64,000 nt of DNA. Origin: Massilia sp. W12. Lineage in GTDB: Bacteria > Pseudomonadota > Gammaproteobacteria > Burkholderiales > Burkholderiaceae_D. The position numbers and the translations under genes were made by a program. Shown piece after piece: positions 27,975-36,147 of this stretch. The notes beneath the pieces are model-generated. The model had not been told where the DNA came from. It was given only the letters and a program-made list of their open reading frames with translations, and did not search any database. Every line of letters begins with the position of its first letter. Within the stretch, counting starts at the first letter, position 1. The DNA is taken from contig NZ_CP147776.1 of NCBI RefSeq assembly GCF_037300705.1, positions 6,020,857 through 6,084,856 on the forward strand, given 5' to 3'.

Positions 27975-29345
27975 ATGTCTAGCGATTCTTTCGCAGGAAA
28001 ATCAATCGGCGCCATGCACGAACAGATGCGCGCCGGCAAACTCAGTGCGCAAGACCTGGCGGAAATCTGCATTGCACGCATTGCGGCGGTGGAAGCGGAT
28101 TGCCTGGCCTGGGAAAATTTTGCAGCGGACATCCTGCGCCAACAGGCGCGCGCCTGCGACCAGCGTTTGGCCAGCGGCCAGCCACTGCGCTTGCTGGAGG
28201 GCATGCCGGTGGCGGTGAAAGACATCATCAACACCACCGAATACCCGACCCAGATGGGCAGCCCCTTGTGGCAGGGCTTCACCCCCGGCAACGATGCGCG
28301 CCTGGTGTACAACTTCAAACGCCAGGGCGGTTTAACTGCCGGAAAATCGGTGACGGCGGAATTCGCCGTGCATGCGCTGGGCAAAACCAAAAACCCGCAC
28401 GATGCGACGCGCAACCCCGGCACCTCATCGAGCGGCTCAGCGGCGGCGATTGCCGCCGGCATGGTTCCATTTGCGCTCGGCACACAAACCGCAGGTTCAA
28501 TTGTGCGTCCCTCCAGTTATTGCGGGGTGTGGGGTTGCAAGCCTTCGTTTGGCTTATTGCCGCGCACCGGCATGTTGAAAACCACCGACACCCTGGACAC
28601 CGCCGGCTTTTTCGTCGGCAGCGCCAGCGATTTGCAGCGCGGCTGGCAAAGCCTGCGCGTGGCCGGACGCGATTACCCGATTGCCGAGCGGGCCATGAGC
28701 GACCCGGCGCGCAACAGCCGCCCCGCTGGCCGCCCTTGGAAAATCGCCCTCTTGCAAACCCACACCTGGCAATATGCCTGCGAAGAATCCAAACAGGCTT
28801 TACACAACTGGGCGCAACAAGTCAGCCGCGACAGCCGTTTTGTGGTGGAGATATGCGAAGCGCCGGCGATTTTGCAGCAGGCCCACGCTACTCACGCCAC
28901 GATTTACGAACGCACCCTGCATTACTACTTCCAGCAGGAACACCAGCAAGCCGAATTCGTTTCGCCGGTGATGAATGAAATGCTGGCGCGCGGCGGCCAA
29001 ATCGCCACCCCGGCCTTCGTCGCCGCCATGGCGCTGCAAGAGCAAATGGCGGCGGAGATGGATGCGTTTTTAAGCGGCTATGACGCCTTGCTCAGCCTTT
29101 CGACTTCGGCTTGCGCCCCCTTGCGCGACGAAGACGAAAAACCCGACCCGGCCCTGATCTGGACCATGACCCATCTGCCGGTAGTGGCAGCACCCGCCTT
29201 CGTCAACCAGGCCGGCCTGCCTTTCGGCCTGCAACTGGCGGCCAGACGCTATAACGATTTGCAATTGTTCTGCCTGGTGGAAGACTTGTGCGCGGCGGGG
29301 TTTTTACCGGAAGCGCAGCATCCGAGGGCGCTGGCGGGGAAATGA
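27975..29345 (+). CDS. amidase-signature family enzyme
   Basis: This 456-aa protein carries the Ser-cisSer-Lys triad of the amidase signature family: K82 in MPVAVKDIIN, the serine loop at 149-155 (GTSSSGS) and S175 in TQTAGSIVRPS. Such enzymes hydrolyse amides or, as GatA, release ammonia for a partner. It has no signal peptide. The ATG at 27975 follows GGGAGG. The context suggests it supplies ammonia to the amidotransferase or trims a sugar amide; that is inference. An ordinary amidase is the alternative. An intrinsic terminator ends the cassette. Confidence 0.87.
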   Translation: MSSDSFAGKSIGAMHEQMRAGKLSAQDLAEICIARIAAVEADCLAWENFAADILRQQARACDQRLASGQPLRLLEGMPVAVKDIINTTEYPTQMGSPLWQGFTPGNDARLVYNFKRQGGLTAGKSVTAEFAVHALGKTKNPHDATRNPGTSSSGSAAAIAAGMVPFALGTQTAGSIVRPSSYCGVWGCKPSFGLLPRTGMLKTTDTLDTAGFFVGSASDLQRGWQSLRVAGRDYPIAERAMSDPARNSRPAGRPWKIALLQTHTWQYACEESKQALHNWAQQVSRDSRFVVEICEAPAILQQAHATHATIYERTLHYYFQQEHQQAEFVSPVMNEMLARGGQIATPAFVAAMALQEQMAAEMDAFLSGYDALLSLSTSACAPLRDEDEKPDPALIWTMTHLPVVAAPAFVNQAGLPFGLQLAARRYNDLQLFCLVEDLCAAGFLPEAQHPRALAGK

Positions 29346-29350
29346 GGGAC

Positions 29351-29374
29351 GGGGCCGCAAGGCCCCTTTTTTTT
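29351..29374 (+). terminator. intrinsic terminator after the amidase gene
   Basis: GGGGCC 29351-29356 and GGCCCC 29361-29366 form a stem with a GCAA tetraloop, followed by eight T (29367-29374). This closes the four-gene cassette. Confidence 0.92.
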
Positions 29375-29571
29375 GGCGGGAGCGGATTCAACCGCGCTTG
29401 TCGGCGCGCGGGCACGGTGCGGCCTGCTGCTATCGTGCCACTACACTGCGTACTGTTCACGGCCTGCACAAGAGTGTGCAGGCGTCTTTTTCTGCACGAC
29501 GCCTGAAGCCTGGCCCAACCATGTCATGACATCACTGCTTCGCCTGTGACATCAGGCTTGGCAATTTTTGC

Positions 29572-29623
29572 TTGCATAAATGTGTTGGCAGGATATAATT
29601 CCCTTAAGTGAATATTCCATTAA
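29572..29623 (+). promoter_or_regulatory. promoter and dyad operator of the 29632-30595 pair
   Basis: TTGCAT 29572-29577, 16 bases, TATAAT 29594-29599. Just downstream a 20-base dyad spans 29604-29623: TTAA, two bases, the perfect palindrome GAATATTC (29610-29617), two bases, TTAA. It lies between the -10 box and the start codon, a typical place for autorepression. Further upstream TGACATCA occurs twice as a direct repeat (29527-29534, 29547-29554). Confidence 0.65.
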
Positions 29624-29631
29624 AGGAATTT

Positions 29632-29988
29632 ATGGCTTCTATGACAAAAAAGGAGCGTCTGGCGCTATTTCTCTCGCGTTTAGATGCCGCTGCGCCAGTC
29701 AAGACCGAGGCGGCAGGATTGGCGCTCATTGCGTCAATTCTGAACCAGGTGGAAGATGCGTGCACGCAGATCCCTTACAATCCGGAGGCTTGGGCAGATG
29801 ATGGCCGTATGTATCCGCCGCAGCAGGATAATCGCCGTACTTATACCGATAAGGTCGGGCGTTATCGCAGCCGGTCACATCATACGTTTATCGCATGCTA
29901 TGGGGCGATCAGAATTGAAAGTTTGGGCAAGCAGGTGTTGTTTGATAAACCTGGTGCAGATGGGAAAATGGTGAGCGATTATGAATAA
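29632..29988 (+). CDS. small uncharacterised protein, first gene of a candidate toxin-antitoxin pair
   Basis: 118 aa, cytoplasmic, no signal peptide, unrecognised family. The N-terminal half is predicted helical (KKERLALFLSRLDAA, ALIASILNQVEDACTQIP). The second half has DGRMYPPQQDNRR, then YRSRSHHTFIACYGAIRIES and VLFDKPGADGK. The paired basic and histidine residues could be catalytic. The ATG at 29632 follows AAAGGA; a second ATG at 29641 is possible. It overlaps the next gene by 8 bases. The DNA is more AT-rich than the flanking genes, which suggests transfer. A toxin role is inferred from arrangement only. Confidence 0.7.
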   Translation: MASMTKKERLALFLSRLDAAAPVKTEAAGLALIASILNQVEDACTQIPYNPEAWADDGRMYPPQQDNRRTYTDKVGRYRSRSHHTFIACYGAIRIESLGKQVLFDKPGADGKMVSDYE

Positions 29989-30595
29989 ATTACTTGAACT
30001 GATGCAAACCTTGGAAAAACAATTTCCGGGAGTGGAGTTTATTCTGGATCAAGCTGAGTCAGACGCTGGCAGCAGCTGGATTAATATCGTTGGGCAATCT
30101 CTTGCAATAGAATATAGACCTGCTTTTGGTTTTGGTGTTTTTCTATCTGAAGAAGATGGATATGGCAGCCGGCCAGATGAGATATATACAGATGTGGAAT
30201 TTCTGCTGAGAAGGCTTGGACAATTGCTGCAGCCCGTACCAGGAAACCTATCGCTTGCTATGCGCGCTGGAGAGCATTCCACTACATTGGAGGAATCCGA
30301 TATTCCGAATGTCCAATTTATTGGAAAGGTTTTAAATCCTCAAGATAGAAAACACATCACATTAAAGGAAATCCGCGATGTGCTTGGCTTGACACAGGCT
30401 GAGGTTGCCAATGCCTTAGGTAAACAGCAATCTGCTATCTCAAAAATAGAGAGGCGCGACGATGTGCTGCTCAGTACATTGGTTTCTCTTATTCACAGCA
30501 TGAATGGCGCCCTTGAAATCAGGGCCTTATTTGATGGGTGTGAGGTCTCTATTTACTCTGATAGAGAAATAAAATCAGAGGCTGTTGTTGAGTAA
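29981..30595 (+). CDS. XRE-type helix-turn-helix protein, candidate antitoxin and repressor
   Basis: The 204-aa protein has an unrecognised N-terminal domain (1-115) and a C-terminal XRE helix-turn-helix at about 128-170: LKEIRDVLGLTQAEVANAL then KQQSAISKIERRDDVLL. The tail GALEIRALFDG resembles other antitoxin-type XRE proteins. It overlaps the upstream gene by 8 bases, so the two are translationally coupled. The perfect dyad at 29604-29623 is a likely binding site. The order toxin then antitoxin matches HigBA-like loci, but the partner is not HigB by sequence. Confidence 0.75.
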   Translation: MNKLLELMQTLEKQFPGVEFILDQAESDAGSSWINIVGQSLAIEYRPAFGFGVFLSEEDGYGSRPDEIYTDVEFLLRRLGQLLQPVPGNLSLAMRAGEHSTTLEESDIPNVQFIGKVLNPQDRKHITLKEIRDVLGLTQAEVANALGKQQSAISKIERRDDVLLSTLVSLIHSMNGALEIRALFDGCEVSIYSDREIKSEAVVE

Positions 30596-30772
30596 GGGGG
30601 TTTTAGCATAATGTGCTGCGGAATTTTTTGATAGATGTTTAATTTAATAAGGTAATAAAGTTATGTGAAATACAGACTATTTAATAGGAATTATTCAGTC
30701 GCTGAGCTTCCATCTTCATTTCAGCTTGGGGGGCGATGCCGGGGCTGAATAGCTACGCTTGATTTTATGTAT

Positions 30773-31120
30773 CTATTCAGCCACTGCGCTAACAAGTCGT
30801 TTTATATGCCAAGCGGGTTGCAGCTTCATTATGCCGAGCTTGTCGAACCACGATTTTGCCGTTCGTGGTGAGCTTGTCGAACCACGGTTTAGCATTTGTG
30901 CCGCTCTATGAGCAATCGCCAGTCCAACTTGCATGCCATTAACAGGTTTCGCCTCAGCAGAATCCATGCTTCCTGCAGCATTTGTAAATTTTAATCCAAC
31001 TACGTAACCGTCAATGCCGGCAACTTTGTTGTAGCTCAAAATAACAGTGTATGGTTTTTCATCCACCATTACTACTTCATTTTTTGTGTGGACTTGATTA
31101 AGCAGAGAGTGTCCAGCCAT
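30773..31120 (-). CDS. small uncharacterised protein with a repeat-derived C-terminal part
   Basis: 115 aa, no signal peptide, unknown family. The first two thirds look like a real protein (VDEKPYTVILSYNKVAG, GYVVGLKFTNAAG, GMQVGLAIAHRAAQML). On the minus strand AAAGG precedes the ATG by five bases. From about residue 78 the frame runs through a REP-like repeat (30836-30886), giving NRGSTSSPRTAKSWFDKLG, which is probably not ancestral. The gene is AT-rich and convergent to the XRE gene. It may be intact with a new tail or truncated by the repeat. Confidence 0.55.
   Translation of the reverse strand: MAGHSLLNQVHTKNEVVMVDEKPYTVILSYNKVAGIDGYVVGLKFTNAAGSMDSAEAKPVNGMQVGLAIAHRAAQMLNRGSTSSPRTAKSWFDKLGIMKLQPAWHIKRLVSAVAE
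30836..30886. repeat. REP-like repeat with two 17-base direct copies
   Basis: GAGCTTGTCGAACCACG occurs at 30836-30852 and again at 30870-30886. Between them TTCGTGGT can pair with the AACCACGA of the first copy. This matches the dispersed CTTGTCGAACCACGAAC type of palindromic repeat seen in many betaproteobacterial genomes, recalled rather than searched. It lies within the 3' end of a small gene. Confidence 0.65.
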
Positions 31121-31471
31121 AGCGACCTTTCATATTTTGGCACTAAACGGGATGCATAGATGCTCATGGAAAACTTGCATCTAATGTTAAAAGAAGAGGA
31201 AAAAGTGTGGTTGCGGATGAAGATTTAAGTTGTTGCAATTTTAACTACTTTTGTAAAAAATGACAAGAAAAATAAGTTTCTCGAAAGCTAACAATCACCC
31301 TCAGTGTTCTGCCGTGAACTTCGCACTCGCCGCCTTGAATCCTGTGCAAATTCAAGGTGATCTTCGTTGTGCCTGCGCGGCTTGCTTGGCTCTCCCGCCG
31401 CTATCTTGCCGCAGACATCCGCCGGGCATGCTATCATGCCCGGCTGCTATCCACCCACCCAAGCTGAGACC
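31121..31471. other. AT-rich gap and metX upstream region
   Basis: No gene is supported in these 351 bases. Up to about 31300 the DNA is AT-rich like the preceding islet; after that composition returns to that of the core genes. The only clear structure is the hairpin-promoter at 31421-31444. Confidence 0.5.
31421..31444 (+). promoter_or_regulatory. perfect 10-bp hairpin containing an extended -10 box, upstream of metX
   Basis: GCCGGGCATG 31421-31430 pairs with CATGCCCGGC 31435-31444 around CTAT. The centre reads TGCTATCAT (31429-31437), an extended -10 motif (TG, one base, TATCAT). It lies 27 bases before the metX start. TTGCCG at 31406 is at 20-base spacing, too far for a good -35. It may be a promoter with an overlapping operator. 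Confidence 0.45.
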
Positions 31472-32611
31472 ATGGCATCCATCGGTATCGTAACTCCGCA
31501 AACCATGCGCTTTGCGCAAGCGCTGCCGCTGCAAAGCGGGGCGTCGCTCTCTGACTATCACTTGATGTATGAAACTTACGGCACATTGAATGCCGATAAG
31601 TCGAACGCCATCTTGATTTGCCACGCTTTGAACGCCTCGCACCATGTGGCTGGTTACTATGAGGATGATCCGAAAAAAACCGGCTGGTGGGACAATATGG
31701 TGGGGCCGGGCAAACCGGTCGATACCAACCGTTTTTTTGTGATCGGCGTGAATAATCTCGGCTCCTGCTTTGGCTCCACCGGGCCGATGCACATCAACCC
31801 GGCCACCGGCAAGCAATATGGCGCGCAATTTCCAGTGGTGACGGTGGAGGACTGGGTGAACGCGCAAGCGCGCCTGGCCGATGCGTTGGGCATCCAACGT
31901 TTTGCCGCTGTGATGGGCGGCTCGCTCGGCGGCATGCAGGCGCTGGCTTGGAGTGTGATGTATCCGCAGCGCCTGGCGCATTGCATTGTGATCGCCTCCA
32001 CCCCCAAACTCTCAGCGCAAAATATCGCCTTTAACGACGTGGCGCGGCAGGCGATTTTGACCGACCCCGATTATCACGGCGGCGATTTTTATGCGCATGG
32101 CGTGGTGCCCAAGCGCGGCTTGCGCGTGGCGCGCATGATCGGCCATATCACCTATCTGTCAGATGACGATATGGCGGAAAAATTTGGCCGCGCCCTGCGC
32201 GCCGCTGACTACCAATTCGGCTATGGCGTCGAATTTGAAATTGAATCGTATCTGCGCTACCAGGGCGATAAGTTTTCAGAATACTTTGACGCCAATACTT
32301 ATCTGCTGATCACCAAGGCGCTGGATTATTTCGACCCGGCGCGCGCGCATGAGGGCGATTTGACGCGCGCGCTGGCCGGCGCGGCGGCCAAATTTTTGCT
32401 GATTTCGTTTTCCACCGACTGGCGCTTTTCACCTGCGCGCAGTGAGGAAATCGTGCAAGCCCTGCTGGCCAACCGGCGCGAAGTGACCTATGCCGAAATC
32501 GACGCGCCGCACGGACACGACGCCTTTTTGCTGGAAGACGAACGCTATATGAAGCTGGTGCGCGCCTACTATGACCGCATCTGGCTGGAGCTGCAGGGAG
32601 GGGCGGTATGA
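31472..32611 (+). CDS. metX: homoserine O-acyltransferase MetX
   Basis: MetX (379 aa) activates homoserine with an acyl group from acetyl- or succinyl-CoA in methionine synthesis. It is an alpha/beta hydrolase-fold enzyme: [12 protein letters not shown] near the N-terminus, nucleophile S151 in [10 protein letters not shown], and the acid-histidine pair near the end ([19 protein letters not shown]). The ATG at 31472 gives the standard length. Its last 4 bases overlap metW (ATGA), and the two proteins act together in most proteobacteria. Which acyl donor is used cannot be read with confidence. Confidence 0.95.
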   Translation: MASIGIVTPQTMRFAQALPLQSGASLSDYHLMYETYGTLNADKSNAILICHALNASHHVAGYYEDDPKKTGWWDNMVGPGKPVDTNRFFVIGVNNLGSCFGSTGPMHINPATGKQYGAQFPVVTVEDWVNAQARLADALGIQRFAAVMGGSLGGMQALAWSVMYPQRLAHCIVIASTPKLSAQNIAFNDVARQAILTDPDYHGGDFYAHGVVPKRGLRVARMIGHITYLSDDDMAEKFGRALRAADYQFGYGVEFEIESYLRYQGDKFSEYFDANTYLLITKALDYFDPARAHEGDLTRALAGAAAKFLLISFSTDWRFSPARSEEIVQALLANRREVTYAEIDAPHGHDAFLLEDERYMKLVRAYYDRIWLELQGGAV

Positions 32612-33213
32612 ATTTTCAGGAATTGCAAAAACTGCGGCCCGATCTGGCTTTTATCGCCGATTGGATTACCGATGGCGCGCATGTGCTTGACATCGGCTGT
32701 GGCAATGGCGAAATGATGGCCTATCTGCTGCAAAACAAACGCTGCAGCGGTTACGGCATCGAGATTGCCGATGCCTCAGTGTTGGAGAGCACCAAACGCG
32801 GCGTGCGCGTGATTCAGCAAGATATGGAACACGGCTTGAAGCTGTTCGGCAATGCCAGTTTTGACACCATTTTGTGCCTGTCTTCGCTGCAAATGATGGA
32901 AAACGTCGAAGAGATTTTGCGCGATTTCGCCCGCGTGGCGCGCGAGATCATTGTTTCTTTTCCCAATTTCGCCTACTGGCCGCACCGCCTCGCGCTGCTG
33001 TCGGGCCGCATGCCGGTTTCGCGCTCGCTGCCATATCAATGGTTTGATACGCCCAATCTGCGCTGCGCCACCATCGACGATTTCAGCGAACTGGCGCACA
33101 GCGTCGGCCTGGAAGTGGTGCAATGTCAGGCCCTGCACGATGGTCAGCCGGTGCATGTGCTGCCGAATCTGCGCGGCAATCTGGCCGTGTTCCGCCTGCG
33201 CAAGAAAGCCTGA
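32608..33213 (+). CDS. metW: methionine biosynthesis protein MetW
   Basis: MetW (201 aa) has a SAM-methyltransferase-like fold, with [15 protein letters not shown] as motif I and [11 protein letters not shown] as motif II. It is required along with MetX for homoserine acylation. [20 protein letters not shown] and [12 protein letters not shown] are family hallmarks. It overlaps metX by 4 bases and is 2 bases before the AmpG-like gene, so one operon is likely. Confidence 0.95.
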   Translation: MNFQELQKLRPDLAFIADWITDGAHVLDIGCGNGEMMAYLLQNKRCSGYGIEIADASVLESTKRGVRVIQQDMEHGLKLFGNASFDTILCLSSLQMMENVEEILRDFARVAREIIVSFPNFAYWPHRLALLSGRMPVSRSLPYQWFDTPNLRCATIDDFSELAHSVGLEVVQCQALHDGQPVHVLPNLRGNLAVFRLRKKA

Positions 33214-33215
33214 GC

Positions 33216-34691
33216 ATGGAAGGGCAAAAACTGCTCAAGAGCAAAATCTTTTGGATCGGGTTGCTGTATTTTTCCGAAGGCTTCCCGCTCGGCTTGTTTT
33301 ATGACTTGTTCCCGGTGTATTTCCGTCAGCAGGGCGTGGATTTATCCAAAATCGGCGTGATCAGCCTGCTTGGCCTGTGCTGGACTCTGAAATTCATCTG
33401 GGCCCCGTTGATTGATTTCACGCGCCGCCATCGCTACTGGATGGTGGCGGCGGATGTGGGCATGGGTTTGATCATGCTGCAATTCGCCATCAATAACGGT
33501 TATGGCCCCTGGGTCTGGCTGGCGATTGGCTTATTCACCGCCATGTCGGCCACCAATGATATTGCGATTGACGGCTATACCATTGAGCAACTCGACCAGC
33601 GCGAGATGGGGCTGGCGAACGGGATCCGGATTGGCATGTACCGGGTCGGCATGTTGATGGCCGGTATCTTGCTGTGGTGCTCTGACGCCTTGGGCTGGAC
33701 CGCAACTTGGGGCCTGGCCGCGCTCTTCTTCCTGCTGCTGGGCTTGACTTGCCTGAATGCGCCGCCGGAACCGCCGCGCTTGCGCCCGCGCGATCCGGCG
33801 GGCTTATGGGATGAATTGGACGGTTTGCAGCGGCAGCCGCTGTTGCTGCTGGCGATTGCCTCATTTTTCGCCGCCTTGCTGTGGCCGGTGGTGTTGACGC
33901 TGGATCCGGCTTGGGCCGCAGACTATAAAAAGCTGTGGTGGTATAAAGGCGGGCCGCCGGTGCTGCTGCTGTTTGCCGCCACCCTGCTGTTCCGCGCCGG
34001 TTTGCAAGCCCAGACTGAGAAGCAAAAGCAGGTGGCGCAGCAAGGCCCGCTGTTTGGCGCGCTGATTGCGCTGCTGCAAAAGCCGCATGCCGGCTTGCTG
34101 CTCTTGTTTATTTTGATTTTCAAATTGGCCGATGCGTCTATCGGCTTCATGATCAAACCATTTTGGGTCGATTCCGGTTTCACCAATGCGCAGATTGGCA
34201 TGGTTTCGGTGAATATCGGCTTAGGGCTGTCGATTGCCGGCGGCCTGGTGGGCGGCTGGTACACCGACCGGGTTGGCATTTTTAAAGCCCTGTGGGTACT
34301 GGGGCTGTTCCAGGCGGTCTCAAATCTGGGCTATGTGCTGGCGGCGGCGTATGTGCCGCATGTGCCGCAAGGCAGCCCGATTGCGTTTGAACACCAGATG
34401 CTGATGTATGGCGCCAGCGTGATCGAATCCTTTACCGGCGGTTTGGGCACGGCGGCGTTTATGGCGTTTTTGATGGCGATTGTCGATAAAGAGCGCGCCA
34501 CCACGGAATACGCCTTGCTGTCCTCGGTGTTTGCCTTTTCGCGCTCCATCGCCGGCTGGGCCGGCGGCATTGGCGCGCAAGATATGGGATATATGAATTA
34601 TTTCCTGCTGACCTTTATTCTGGCCTTCCCGGCCTATATATTGCTGCCGTGGATCAAGCAGATCCTGCAACAGGCAACGGAGAAATCATGA
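33216..34691 (+). CDS. ampG: AmpG-like MFS transporter
   Basis: The 491-aa inner-membrane protein belongs to the AmpG branch of the MFS. It begins KIFWIGLLYFSEGFPLGL and has WAPLIDF, typical of AmpG permeases, which import anhydro-muropeptides for cell-wall recycling. Twelve or more hydrophobic segments are visible. The ATG at 33216 follows the metW stop by 2 bases; upstream in-frame starts lie within metW. Its stop overlaps the next gene start (ATGA). Link to muropeptides is by family. Confidence 0.85.
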   Translation: MEGQKLLKSKIFWIGLLYFSEGFPLGLFYDLFPVYFRQQGVDLSKIGVISLLGLCWTLKFIWAPLIDFTRRHRYWMVAADVGMGLIMLQFAINNGYGPWVWLAIGLFTAMSATNDIAIDGYTIEQLDQREMGLANGIRIGMYRVGMLMAGILLWCSDALGWTATWGLAALFFLLLGLTCLNAPPEPPRLRPRDPAGLWDELDGLQRQPLLLLAIASFFAALLWPVVLTLDPAWAADYKKLWWYKGGPPVLLLFAATLLFRAGLQAQTEKQKQVAQQGPLFGALIALLQKPHAGLLLLFILIFKLADASIGFMIKPFWVDSGFTNAQIGMVSVNIGLGLSIAGGLVGGWYTDRVGIFKALWVLGLFQAVSNLGYVLAAAYVPHVPQGSPIAFEHQMLMYGASVIESFTGGLGTAAFMAFLMAIVDKERATTEYALLSSVFAFSRSIAGWAGGIGAQDMGYMNYFLLTFILAFPAYILLPWIKQILQQATEKS

Positions 34692-35584
34692 AGACAAAAT
34701 TATTGCTCAGCAGCGCCGCGTTGATGCTGGCCATGCACGCGCCGGCCATGGCGCAAAACCAGGCCTCGGCCAGTCAGGAAGACGGGGTGAAAGTGGGCGG
34801 CATGTCCGGCATGCGCAATCTGGTGCCTGCCGAAGAGCTGGAAAAAATGGCCGCGCAACAATATTTGTCGATGAAGCAGCAAGCCGAAACGAAAAAAGCG
34901 CTGGCCCCCGACAATCATCCGCAAGTCAAACGCTTGCGCACAATTGCGGATAAATTGATTCCCTACGCCAGCAAATGGAATCCGCGTGCGCCGCAATGGA
35001 AATGGGAAGTAAATCTGATCGGTTCCAAACAGATCAACGCCTTTTGCATGCCGGGCGGCAAGATTGCGTTTTACACCGGGATTTTGGATCAGCTGCAGCT
35101 GACCGATGATGAAGTGGCCTTGGTGATGGGACATGAAATCGCGCATGCCTTGCGCGAACACGGACGCGAGCGCATGGCCAAAACCAAGGTCACCGGCGCG
35201 CTGGCCGGCCTCGCTGCCGGGATTTTGTCGTACAAAGGCGTGAATCCGCAAGTCGCCGACGGCTTGACGCACGGCGTGGCGAATCTGACCCTCTTGAAAT
35301 TTTCGCGCGACAATGAGACTGATGCCGATGTGGTGGGCCTGGACATCGCCGCGCGCGCCGGCTACGACCCGCGCGCCGGCGTCACCCTGTGGCAAAAAAT
35401 GGGCGCCGCCAGCAAAGGCGCGCCGCCGCAATGGTTGTCCACCCACCCGGCCGGCACAGACCGTATCGCGGAAATCAAAAAACGCCTGCCGGAAGTGATG
35501 CCGCTGTATGCGCAGACCAAGGGCAAAAACGTAGCCAGCTTGCCGCCGTTTAAAACCAATACCAATTTGCCGCCGGTGCAGTGA
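34688..35584 (+). CDS. secreted M48-family metalloprotease
   Basis: The 298-aa protein has a signal peptide (1-22, cut after MAQ-like AMA) and a zinc-protease domain. The zinc motif HEIAH is at 149-153, and the third ligand is in DNETDADVVGLDIAARAGYDP. THPAGTDRIAEIKKRLP is another M48 hallmark. It resembles the periplasmic proteases LoiP and BepA, which act on outer-membrane protein quality. It is the last gene of the metX operon, overlapping ampG by 4 bases. Confidence 0.88.
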   Translation: MKTKLLLSSAALMLAMHAPAMAQNQASASQEDGVKVGGMSGMRNLVPAEELEKMAAQQYLSMKQQAETKKALAPDNHPQVKRLRTIADKLIPYASKWNPRAPQWKWEVNLIGSKQINAFCMPGGKIAFYTGILDQLQLTDDEVALVMGHEIAHALREHGRERMAKTKVTGALAGLAAGILSYKGVNPQVADGLTHGVANLTLLKFSRDNETDADVVGLDIAARAGYDPRAGVTLWQKMGAASKGAPPQWLSTHPAGTDRIAEIKKRLPEVMPLYAQTKGKNVASLPPFKTNTNLPPVQ

Positions 35585-35593
35585 GGAAATATG

Positions 35594-35987
35594 TCAGGCG
35601 ACAGCGCGCTTGTGGCGGGGATTGGCTTGCTTGCCCTGGACTGGCTGGCGGATTGCGCAAGCAAGATCAATGCTTGGTGAGATAGGCGCCTGAAAGCGCA
35701 CAGCCAAATCATGCAAGCGCTTATCCACTGTCCATATTCTGGCGCCTGGCGTGATCAAGGTTGAGGCCAACAGACAGATATCAACCAAGCCGCAGCCCAA
35801 GCCAAACAAGCGCTCCCTTTCAATGAAGTCCATCACTTCTGCGTGGCGCAGGTGGTGTGCCGCAGGCCAATTCCAGTCGCACCACAGGGTGAATCAACGC
35901 TTCATCACGCAGCAATAGATTCACCCAATCCGTATTGCCATGACGGAAATGGTCGATCCATACCGGGCTGTCAATCAGGATATTCAT
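35594..35987 (-). pseudogene. decayed vapC PIN-domain toxin
   Basis: The N-terminal frame starts at 35987 with MNILIDSPVWIDHFRHG, the PIN-domain opening with its first acidic residue, and stops at 35820 after about 55 residues. The C-terminal half lies in another frame (35594-35836): FIERERLFGLGCGLVD, LLASTLITPG and WTVDKRLHDLAVRF. Around the junction, some 20-25 residues expected in VapC are missing. A frameshift plus an internal deletion has broken the gene. It is next to a vapB remnant. Confidence 0.75.
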
Positions 35988-36096
35988 GCGCTTTCGGCAT
36001 ATCCGGGTTAGCGCCGCCGAGCGCGGCGAGGCGCTTGGTCGTTTGGATACGAACAAAGGTTTGCATCGCGACGCGAAATACGTCTGTTTTTTCCAA
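35971..36096 (-). pseudogene. remnant of a vapB antitoxin
   Basis: Read on the minus strand from 36096, a frame gives LEKTDVFRVAMQTFVRI then TKRLAALGGANPDMPKA and stops at 35971. This matches the C-terminal half of VapB antitoxins with the ending RRLAALGG. The N-terminal DNA-binding half is not found upstream. The stop overlaps the vapC start by 17 bases, the normal vapBC arrangement. Confidence 0.6.
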
Positions 36097-36147
36097 AAAT
36101 CCGCAGGATGCGTGCCCATAGGCGTATTGCGGCGGGGCTGGATTTGC

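Noticed and set aside
26894-28483. A 529-codon minus-strand open frame opposite the amidotransferase and amidase
   Set aside because: It is a mirror of two recognisable enzymes; its sequence has low-complexity features and no domain.
31421-31444. SAM riboswitch before metX
   Set aside because: Only one simple stem is present, without the conserved pseudoknot or loops of known SAM classes.
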